From the NCBI GenBank assembly GCA_025354615.1, contig JANXMO010000433.1:1-5985 (forward strand): DNA of 5,985 nt. Reading direction: 5' to 3'. The notes under the pieces were generated by a model, which had not been told where the DNA came from, searched no databases, and was given only the letters and a program-made list of their open reading frames with translations. This document shows, in pieces, positions 1 to 5,342 of the stretch; position 1 is the first letter of the stretch; every line of letters starts with the position of its first letter. The position numbers and the translations under genes are program-made. This DNA comes from Burkholderiales bacterium. GTDB lineage: Bacteria; Pseudomonadota; Gammaproteobacteria; Burkholderiales; Burkholderiaceae_C.

Positions 1-343
1 CGGCCGGCACCACGGCTTCCGGTGCCTCGCCCAGCCCTGCCGCCAGCGCCGCGGCCATTTGCTCGGGCGAGCCGCCGCGCACGGCAGCCGCCACCATATT
101 AAAGCGCCGCAGCAGCGCGGCCAGCCGGGTGTAGTCGAGCGCCAGTGGGTCGCCTTCGGCATGCGCAATGTCGATCAGCACCGGGTCGTGGCTGAACATT
201 TCCGGCGTGTCGCCATAGCGCGCGGTCAGCTCGTGTTCGATCGCCGACATGTCGGTCGTCTTGAGCGCCACGACCACCAGCGTCACCGAGGCGCTGCGCA
301 GCTCGAACACCGCCGGCGCGCCAGCTTTCTTGTGCGGCGACAT
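1..343 (-). CDS. minC: Septum site-determining protein MinC, N-terminal part (cut by window edge)
   Basis: MinC inhibits FtsZ ring assembly away from midcell; it works with the membrane ATPase MinD and is positioned by MinE. The window holds 114 codons from the ATG at 341-343. They match the MinC N-terminal domain: a first strand 'FELRSASVTLVVVALKT' near residues 13-29, a helix 'IEHELTARYGDTPEMF', a buried strand 'PVLIDI', then 'LRRFNMVAAAVRGGSPEQ' and a helix ending 'GLGEAPEA'. The MinD-binding C-terminal beta-helix domain, and presumably minD and minE, lie past the left edge. The ATG is 9 bp after the aspS stop and in the same frame. No clear Shine-Dalgarno sequence precedes it, so translation may be coupled to aspS. 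Family assignment is from recalled sequence pattern; the domain fits well. Confidence 0.88.
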   Translation of the reverse strand, partial: MSPHKKAGAPAVFELRSASVTLVVVALKTTDMSAIEHELTARYGDTPEMFSHDPVLIDIAHAEGDPLALDYTRLAALLRRFNMVAAAVRGGSPEQMAAALAAGLGEAPEAVVPA

Positions 344-352
344 GGCGGCCCG

Positions 353-2149
353 TCAGCTTGCGGAGGCGGTTTGCGCGTGGCGCAGCCGGATGTGCAGCTC
401 GCGCAGCTGCTTCTCGTCGACCGGGCTGGGCGCGCCGGTCAGCAGGCACTGCGCGCGCTGCGTTTTCGGGAAAGCGATCACGTCGCGGATGCTGTCGGCG
501 CGCGCCATCAGCGTGACGATGCGGTCCAGCCCGAACGCCAGCCCGCCGTGCGGCGGCGCGCCGTATTGCAGCGCGTCGAGCAGGAAGCCGAATTTCAGCT
601 GCGCTTCTTCGGGGCCGATCTTCAAGGCATCGAACACTTTGCTCTGCACCTCGGCGCGGTGGATGCGCACCGAGCCGCCGCCCATCTCCCAGCCGTTGAG
701 CACCATGTCATAGGCCTTGGAGATGCAGCGGCCCGGGTCGCTTTCCATCAGGTCTTCGTGGCCGTCTTTCGGAGCGGTAAAGGGGTGGTGCGTGGCGCTC
801 CAGCGCTGGCCGTCGTCGTCGTATTCGAACATCGGGAAGTCGACCACCCACAGCGGCGCCCACACGTCGTTGAACAAGCCGTGGGCACGGCCGAATTCGC
901 TGTGGCCGATCTTGACGCGCAACGCGCCGATGGCGTCGTTGACGACCTTCTCGCGGTCGGCGCCGAAAAACAGCAGGTCGCCATTGGCCGCGCCGGTGCG
1001 CGTGAGGATTTCAGCCACCGCGCGGTCATGCAGGTTTTTGACGATGGGGCTTTGCAGGCCTTCGCGGCCACGCGCTGCGTCGTTGACCTTGATCCAGGCC
1101 AGGCCCTTGGCGCCGTAGATCTTGACGAATTCGGTGTAGCCGTCGATGTCACCGCGCGTCAGCTCGCCACCGCCGGGCACGCGCAGCGCGACCACGCGGC
1201 CGCCTGCGGCGCTAGCCGGCGCGCTGAAGACTTTGAAGTCGACGTCGGCCATCACGTCGGTCAGGTCGGTGAATTCCAGCTGCACCCGCAGGTCGGGTTT
1301 GTCGGAGCCGAAGCGGCGCATCGCTTCGGCGTACGTCATCACCGGGTAGGTGGGAAGCTCGACGCCGATGGTGTTCTTGAACACCGTGCGGATCATGCCT
1401 TCGAACATCGCGCGGATTTCCTCTTCATCGAGGAAACTGGTTTCGATGTCGATCTGCGTGAACTCGGGTTGGCGGTCGGCGCGCAGGTCTTCGTCGCGAA
1501 AGCACTTGGTGATCTGGTAGTAGCGGTCGAAACCGGCCACCATCAGCAGCTGCTTGAACAGCTGCGGACTTTGCGGCAGCGCAAAAAACATGCCGTCGTT
1601 GACGCGGCTGGGCACCAGGTAGTCGCGTGCGCCTTCGGGCGTGCTTTTGGTCAGCATCGGCGTTTCAATGTCGATGAAGCCGTGGGCATCAAGGAACTTG
1701 CGAACTTCCATCGCCACGCGGTAGCGCAGGATCAAGTTCTTTTGCATCTGCGGGCGGCGCAGGTCGAGCACGCGGTGCGTCAGGCGCGTGGTCTCGGACA
1801 GGTTTTCATCGTCTATCTGGAACGGCGGCGTCACGCTCGGGTTCAGCACTTCGAGTTCCAGGCACAGCACCTCGATCCTGCCGCTGGTCAGCTGGGTGTT
1901 TTCGGTGCCGGCCGGCCGCGCGCGAACACGCCCGGTCACCTTCAAACAGAACTCGTTGCGCACGCCTTCGGCGGTTTTGAACATCTCCGCCCGGTCGGGG
2001 TCGCAAACGACTTGCACCAGGCCTTCGCGGTCACGCAGGTCGATGAAGATGACGCCGCCGTGGTCGCGCCGGCGGTGCGCCCAGCCCATCAGCGTGACAT
2101 TTTGGTCCAGCAGGGCTTCGCTGACGCTGCCGCAATAAGTGGTTCTCAT
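353..2149 (-). CDS. aspS: Aspartyl-tRNA synthetase, probably non-discriminating (AspRS/AspRS-Asn)
   Basis: This cytosolic class IIb synthetase attaches aspartate to tRNA. It is 598 residues, close to the E. coli enzyme (590), and begins 'MRTTYCG' like it. Order of domains: OB-fold anticodon-binding domain (about 1-105), catalytic core with the flipping-loop region '[13 protein letters not shown]' (170-182) and 'QSPQ' (193-196), motif 2 '[17 protein letters not shown]' with Arg218, an inserted bacterial GAD domain (about 290-420), and motif 3 'GLDR' with Arg543. His30 ('RRRDHGG') and Gly81 match the Pseudomonas aeruginosa type, which also charges tRNA-Asn, rather than E. coli Leu30. If so, a GatCAB amidotransferase should finish Asn-tRNA synthesis. 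The ATG at 2147-2149 has a GGAG site 10 nt upstream. The gene appears intact. Confidence 0.98.
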   Translation of the reverse strand: MRTTYCGSVSEALLDQNVTLMGWAHRRRDHGGVIFIDLRDREGLVQVVCDPDRAEMFKTAEGVRNEFCLKVTGRVRARPAGTENTQLTSGRIEVLCLELEVLNPSVTPPFQIDDENLSETTRLTHRVLDLRRPQMQKNLILRYRVAMEVRKFLDAHGFIDIETPMLTKSTPEGARDYLVPSRVNDGMFFALPQSPQLFKQLLMVAGFDRYYQITKCFRDEDLRADRQPEFTQIDIETSFLDEEEIRAMFEGMIRTVFKNTIGVELPTYPVMTYAEAMRRFGSDKPDLRVQLEFTDLTDVMADVDFKVFSAPASAAGGRVVALRVPGGGELTRGDIDGYTEFVKIYGAKGLAWIKVNDAARGREGLQSPIVKNLHDRAVAEILTRTGAANGDLLFFGADREKVVNDAIGALRVKIGHSEFGRAHGLFNDVWAPLWVVDFPMFEYDDDGQRWSATHHPFTAPKDGHEDLMESDPGRCISKAYDMVLNGWEMGGGSVRIHRAEVQSKVFDALKIGPEEAQLKFGFLLDALQYGAPPHGGLAFGLDRIVTLMARADSIRDVIAFPKTQRAQCLLTGAPSPVDEKQLRELHIRLRHAQTASAS

Positions 2150-2159
2150 GAAAAATTCG

Positions 2160-2164
2160 CTCCA
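2160..2164 (-). promoter_or_regulatory. Ribosome binding site of aspS
   Basis: On the minus strand the sequence reads TGGAG, followed by 10 nt and then the ATG of aspS at 2147-2149. The spacing is slightly long but acceptable. It supports the start giving the conserved 'MRTTYCG' N-terminus. Confidence 0.6.
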
Positions 2165-2179
2165 GGATCGGATGTTAAT

Positions 2180-2234
2180 TTCCCGGCGGCCAGCGCCAGG
2201 AAGACAGCATGCGCGCAGCAGGGCTGCCGGGGAA
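2180..2234 (-). repeat. Imperfect inverted repeat in the aspS leader
   Basis: Arms TTCCCGGC (2180-2187) and GCCGGGGAA (2226-2234) are reverse complements apart from one extra G. They enclose 38 bp that contains further GC-rich self-complementary bits such as GCATGC and GCGCGC. The structure fills most of the 87-bp gap between DUF502 and aspS and lies just before the aspS ribosome binding site. No T-run follows at the expected place for a simple terminator. It could be a leader hairpin or chance in GC-rich DNA. Confidence 0.35.
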
Positions 2235-2236
2235 TA

Positions 2237-2878
2237 TCAGGGCAACGGCGGCGGCAGCGGCACTGCCGCGGGCGGGGCCACCACCCCCATCGAGATGATG
2301 TATTTCAAGGCTTCGTCAACGCTCATGGCCAGCGCAATCACATCGGCACGCCGCACCATCAGAAAAAAGCCCGAGGTCGGGTTCGGCGTGGTGGGCACAT
2401 ACAGGCTGAGGTAGTCGTCACGCAGGTGCAGCGCCGCCTCACCACCCGGTTTGCCGGTGACGAAAGCAATCGTCCAGCAGTCGGCTCGCGGATATTGCAC
2501 CAGCACGGCCTCCCGAAAGGCATTGCCGCTGCTGGAAAACAGCGTATCGGACACCTGTTTGACCGAACTGTAGATCGACTTGACGATCGGAATCTTGTTG
2601 AGCAGCCGCGCGCCCTGGCGCAGCCACCACTGGCCCACCATGTTGGTGGCGAACACGCCGGTCAACAACAGGCCGCCCACCATCACGATGACCCCCAGCC
2701 CTGGAATTTGCTTGAGCAACTCCAACTGCGTGTCGACCGCGACCGGCAACAGCTTTTGGGACAGACTGACGACGGCTGCAAACACGCCATCCAGCAGGCC
2801 CAGCACCGCGTGCAGAACCCAAATGGTGACGGCCAGCGGCAGCCAAACCAGCAAGCCGGCGATCAGGTATTTCTTCAT
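2237..2878 (-). CDS. DUF502 family inner-membrane protein
   Basis: This is a 213-residue protein of a conserved, functionally uncharacterised membrane family (DUF502). Seen in the sequence: a first membrane helix at about residues 4-29 ('MKKYLIAGLLVWLPLAVTIW'), a second at about 60-80 ('GLGVIVMVGGLLLTGVFATN'), then the family's signature 'NKIPIVKSIYSSVKQV' at 94-109, and a soluble C-terminal part with 'FREAVLVQYPR' and 'YVPTTPNPTSGFF'. The last 12 residues are proline-rich and probably disordered. The start is fixed by the conserved N-terminus, yet no good Shine-Dalgarno sequence precedes it. A short open frame ends 4 nt before the ATG and may couple translation. It follows fmdB by 50 bp and precedes aspS by 87 bp, an arrangement I recall from Burkholderiales. 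I cannot assign a molecular function. Confidence 0.9.
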   Translation of the reverse strand: MKKYLIAGLLVWLPLAVTIWVLHAVLGLLDGVFAAVVSLSQKLLPVAVDTQLELLKQIPGLGVIVMVGGLLLTGVFATNMVGQWWLRQGARLLNKIPIVKSIYSSVKQVSDTLFSSSGNAFREAVLVQYPRADCWTIAFVTGKPGGEAALHLRDDYLSLYVPTTPNPTSGFFLMVRRADVIALAMSVDEALKYIISMGVVAPPAAVPLPPPLP

Positions 2879-2882
2879 GGCG

Positions 2883-2927
2883 TCAAGCAGTGACGCAGGC
2901 CATTGGGTGCACGAACAGCACGCCCAT
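2883..2927 (-). CDS. Possible 14-codon minicistron between fmdB and DUF502
   Basis: An ATG at 2925-2927 opens a frame of 14 codons, 'MGVLFVHPMACVTA', ending with TGA at 2883-2885. Its ATG begins 1 nt after the fmdB stop, and its own stop is 4 nt before the DUF502 ATG. AAAGG lies 8 nt upstream of its ATG, within the last fmdB codons, and this is a better ribosome site than anything in front of DUF502. Terminating ribosomes could therefore pass from fmdB through this frame to DUF502. The peptide itself resembles nothing I know, and the frame could be chance. Confidence 0.25.
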   Translation of the reverse strand: MGVLFVHPMACVTA

Positions 2928-2928
2928 T

Positions 2929-3324
2929 TCAGTTACCTTTGCCGGCAGGCGCCGTGGGTGGTGGCGTTGCGGTGTTCGTCGTGGCCGCCGGCGTTGCGGC
3001 GGGCGCAGCGGTTGCGGAGCCGGCTTTTGCACCCGCTTCAAGGCTGGGCGCCGTCGTTTCCTTCTTTTCACCGCCGTCTTTGGCAGTGCTTTGCGACTCG
3101 GCCGCGGCGCCCTCGGCCGGTGGCTTGGCCGCGGGCTGCGAGCCGCCTTTGAAATCGGTCACATACCAGCCCGAGCCTTTCAACTGGAAGCCCGCCGCGG
3201 TGACCTGTTTGGTGAAGGCCTCGGCACCGCACTGCGGGCAGGTCGTCAACAGCGGATCCGACAGTTTTTGCAAAACATCTTTGGCGTGGCCGCAAGCCGT
3301 GCAGCGGTAAGCATAAATAGGCAT
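2929..3324 (-). CDS. FmdB-type zinc-ribbon protein
   Basis: This is a 131-residue small cytosolic protein of the FmdB / CxxC_CxxC_SSSS putative regulatory family. The N-terminal half is a zinc ribbon: 'MPIYAYRCTACGH' gives Cys8 and Cys11, and 'TTCPQCG' gives Cys29 and Cys32, which together should bind one zinc. The family's 'GFQLKGSGWYVTDFK' segment follows at about 45-59. From about residue 64 to the end the chain is low-complexity, rich in Ala, Pro, Thr and Lys, and probably disordered; this tail makes it somewhat longer than a typical family member. The name comes from a formamidase-linked protein of Methylophilus, but function in this context is unknown. It is likely the first gene of the fmdB-DUF502-aspS-minC group, behind the promoter at 3413-3441. 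A CGAGAA element about 9 nt before the ATG may serve as ribosome site. Confidence 0.93.
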   Translation of the reverse strand: MPIYAYRCTACGHAKDVLQKLSDPLLTTCPQCGAEAFTKQVTAAGFQLKGSGWYVTDFKGGSQPAAKPPAEGAAAESQSTAKDGGEKKETTAPSLEAGAKAGSATAAPAATPAATTNTATPPPTAPAGKGN

Positions 3325-3354
3325 GAAACGGATTCTCGTGAGAAATCAACCGGG

Positions 3355-3416
3355 GAATTCAACGGGCCAAATGTCAACAAAGCCCTTGGGCTGTGGAAAT
3401 AGGCCAACAAGAATTC
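3355..3416. repeat. Interrupted dyad in the fmdB upstream region
   Basis: On the plus strand, GAATTC-4 nt-GGCC (3355-3368) is mirrored by GGCC-5 nt-GAATTC (3402-3416), with 33 bp between the arms. The right-hand GAATTC overlaps the predicted -10 box. Between the arms, AGCCCTTGGGCT (3381-3392) is a short perfect palindrome that could form at most a weak hairpin in the fmdB leader; on the minus strand only TTTGTT follows it. This may be a protein-binding site or coincidence, since the arms are short and differ in spacing. Confidence 0.25.
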
Positions 3417-3441
3417 TAACGCGCCGCCTTCTAAGGCTCAA
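3413..3441 (-). promoter_or_regulatory. Predicted sigma70-type promoter for fmdB (and likely DUF502-aspS-minC)
   Basis: Read on the minus strand, a -35 box TTGAGC (3436-3441) is separated by exactly 17 bp from a -10 box TAGAAT (3413-3418). Each hexamer is two or fewer mismatches from consensus. The expected start of transcription is near 3406, giving an 82-nt leader before the fmdB ATG. The -35 box sits inside the last codons of the upstream orphan gene, whose stop is at 3431-3433. This is the only convincing promoter-like element I found in the window. Confidence 0.6.
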
Positions 3442-4117
3442 TTTTCCAGGTCGCATTCGTATTGATGTCGCCCTCCAGGCGAATTACTTTCAGCTCCGGT
3501 TTCCATTCAGTATCTTCTGCTGAAGCGGGAGGCTGCAAAATGGAATACTCGATTGTCTTGTTGTTTTTCCAAACCAGTTTATTTGGATATGCGTCGGGGA
3601 AATCCACTGAATACTCTTCATAGATTTCATCCGAGTTTAATCTATAAACTGCAACAAAGTTACGGTTGTAAGAGCTTTCATCCCCACCGAAAACGGCCAC
3701 GCGACGTCGATCAGGAGATGCATAGATTTCATCGCCACCATCTTTTTGCTGCCCGGTAGGCAAATGCACTAACAGATAATCTGCGCCCTCATAATAGGTT
3801 ACCGATACAGTTGCGCAGGCAATATCTGGAAAGTAACCACGTAATTCGTAGGAAATGTAATGCCATTCAGGAGTGATATCGCGCTTGCTGTCTTGGAGGC
3901 GCACTTTCACGCCGTTGGCCGCAACGATCGTCAACTCATTTTGTTTTCGAAAAAACTGTCGCGGGTATTTCTTCAGCAGCGCGGCCTCTCTACATGCTCG
4001 CACTTCGTCGAATTTTTCAAAATTTTTGCAGCGGGAATAAGCGGTTTCGCCACCAAAGCTTTCAGGCGAAACCAAGCAAACCAACAAGGCTGTCAAAAAT
4101 AAAAAGGGTTTATGCAT
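3431..4117 (-). CDS. Unrecognised secreted/periplasmic protein, AT-rich gene
   Basis: I do not recognise this 228-residue protein. The N-terminus (His2-Lys3, then a hydrophobic stretch at about 5-17, then 'SPESFGGETA') looks like a Sec signal peptide, with cleavage around 22-26. 'LLVC' at 11-14 is a poor lipobox. The mature part has three cysteines (30, 42, 101); 30 and 42 lie in a probably helical N-terminal segment and could be bridged. The rest alternates in a beta-strand manner, and 'IYASPDRRRVAVFGGDES' (131-148) resembles a single propeller-type blade. Hand-counted GC is about 45%, against about 65% around it, and the codons are correspondingly AT-rich, which suggests recent acquisition. 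The ATG is 8 bp after the PotF-like stop, with GGAAAATG as the only ribosome-site candidate, so it is probably co-transcribed. The frame is intact, which argues for a real gene. Confidence 0.75.
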   Translation of the reverse strand: MHKPFLFLTALLVCLVSPESFGGETAYSRCKNFEKFDEVRACREAALLKKYPRQFFRKQNELTIVAANGVKVRLQDSKRDITPEWHYISYELRGYFPDIACATVSVTYYEGADYLLVHLPTGQQKDGGDEIYASPDRRRVAVFGGDESSYNRNFVAVYRLNSDEIYEEYSVDFPDAYPNKLVWKNNKTIEYSILQPPASAEDTEWKPELKVIRLEGDINTNATWKIEP

Positions 4118-4125
4118 TTTCCAAT

Positions 4126-5283
4126 TCAGTTCGCCACTGATTCAACGGCTTTGAAGTTTGTGAACACGCGCGTTTGAACCCGCCGTATTTTTGGCGGAAC
4201 GCTGTCGGGCACCGTCAGTTTTTTCATGTCGTCGGGCGATAGGAAAATAGTCGGGTTGTCGACCACGGCTTTGTCGGCATACGGCCGCGAAGCGAGATTG
4301 GGATTGGCATACAGCACCTTGTTGGTCAAGGCGGCATGCACCTGCGGGCGCAGGATGTAGTTGATGAACAGGTGCGCGTTGCGTGGGTGGGGCGCGTCTT
4401 TTGGGATCGCCATCGAATCGAAGAACAGCGTGGCGCCGCGGGGCGGTATCAAGGCCTCGATCGTCTGGCCGGTGTTGCCGTCAATTGCACGTTGCCGGGC
4501 GATGTTGATGTCGCCCGAGTAGCCCATCACCACGCACAGCGCGCCACTGGCCAGGTCGTTGATGTAGCCGGATGAAGAGAACCGGCTGACGTTGGGCCGC
4601 GCCGCTGCCAGCACGCTTGCGGCAGCGGTGTAATCGTCCGCATGGATGCTGTAAGGCGGCTGGCTGGCGTAGGCCATGGCCACGGGCAACACTTCGGAGG
4701 CGGAATCGAGCACGTTGATGCCGCAGGCCTTCAGCCGTGTGGCGTAAGCCGGATCAAAAATCAGCGCCCACGGGTTGGCCGGCAACGGCACCGCGCCCAA
4801 CGCCGCCCGGACTTTGTCGACATTGATACCGACCGTCACGTAGCCCCACAGCCAAGTAACGAGGTGGTGGTTGCCAGGGTCAACGGCCGTTTGCTGCGCG
4901 AGCAGGGCCGGGTCAAGATTGTTCCAGTTCGTCAACAAGCCGCGCTGCAACGGCTGGAACAAACCAGCTTCAATCTGCATCTTCGCGAAATGCGCGCTGG
5001 GCACGACGATGTCATAACCGGTTTGCCCGGCAATCAGCTTGGCGTGAAGGGTTTCGTTGTTGTCATAGTTGTCGTAGACCACCTTGATGCCGGTTTCTTT
5101 TTCGAAGTTCTTCAGCGTGTCGTTGGCGATGTAGTCGGACCAGTTGTAGATATTGAGCACCGGCGGCTCGACGCCAGCGGCCGGCGCAGCAGGTTTTTCC
5201 GCCCGCCACGGCGCCCACATCAGCGCCACGAGCAACGCTGCTGCCATTGCGATCCACGCGGTCAACCGCCTGCTTGGCCCCAT
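4126..5283 (-). CDS. PotF/PotD-like polyamine-binding periplasmic protein
   Basis: This is a 385-residue solute-binding protein of the bacterial extracellular family that delivers putrescine or spermidine to an ABC importer. After a basic start and a hydrophobic helix (about 9-24) comes a short Ala/Pro linker and then a PotF-like body: 'LNIYNWSDYIANDTLKNFEK' (43-62), 'YDIVVPSAHF' (90-99), 'NVDKVRAALG', 'YINDLASGALCVVMGYSGDI' (240-259), 'FFDSMAIPKDA' and 'YANPNLASRP'. Likely ligand residues kept are Ser49, Asp50, Ser96, Glu197, Asp258 and Asp289. The Trp of E. coli PotF 'GWAGD' is Tyr255 here. Cys187 and Cys250 match a known PotF disulfide position. I chose the ATG at 5281-5283 because it has a good ribosome site and gives a signal peptide; a longer upstream frame overlaps ubiB. 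No permease or ATPase gene is adjacent, so the exact polyamine is undecided. Confidence 0.9.
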   Translation of the reverse strand: MGPSRRLTAWIAMAAALLVALMWAPWRAEKPAAPAAGVEPPVLNIYNWSDYIANDTLKNFEKETGIKVVYDNYDNNETLHAKLIAGQTGYDIVVPSAHFAKMQIEAGLFQPLQRGLLTNWNNLDPALLAQQTAVDPGNHHLVTWLWGYVTVGINVDKVRAALGAVPLPANPWALIFDPAYATRLKACGINVLDSASEVLPVAMAYASQPPYSIHADDYTAAASVLAAARPNVSRFSSSGYINDLASGALCVVMGYSGDINIARQRAIDGNTGQTIEALIPPRGATLFFDSMAIPKDAPHPRNAHLFINYILRPQVHAALTNKVLYANPNLASRPYADKAVVDNPTIFLSPDDMKKLTVPDSVPPKIRRVQTRVFTNFKAVESVAN

Positions 5284-5286
5284 GTG

Positions 5287-5295
5287 CTCACCCTT
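5287..5295 (-). promoter_or_regulatory. Ribosome binding site of the PotF-like gene
   Basis: The minus strand reads AAGGGTGAG, then 3 nt, then the ATG at 5281-5283; the purine-rich core AGGG is about 8 nt from the start. It decides in favour of this ATG over the 118-codon longer open frame, whose extra residues are an Ala/Arg-rich shadow of ubiB. Confidence 0.6.
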
Positions 5296-5342
5296 TCCGA
5301 CTCCATCCGTTTTCGTTTGCCACGCCCTACGGCATTGGCCGA

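Noticed and set aside
59..2893. A 944-codon open frame on the plus strand opposite minC, aspS and DUF502
   Set aside because: All three minus-strand genes share one codon register, and this frame reads the exact reverse complement of their codons. It stays open because the genes avoid TTA, CTA and TCA codons, as expected at high GC. The product is rich in His, Gln, Arg and Ala and resembles no protein, while the minus strand encodes recognised families.
3372..3377. Perfect TTGACA on the minus strand upstream of fmdB
   Set aside because: No acceptable -10 hexamer lies 16-18 bp downstream (CCCGGT or similar), so it is probably not a promoter.
3381..3392. Palindrome AGCCCTTGGGCT as a terminator of the orphan gene
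   Set aside because: The stem is only 4-5 bp with a very small loop, and no proper T-run follows. It also lies downstream of the predicted fmdB transcription start.
4076..4080. Lipoprotein signal at Cys14 of the orphan protein
   Set aside because: The sequence 'LLVC' lacks a small residue before the Cys, and the Cys lies within the hydrophobic stretch, so a normal Sec signal is more likely.
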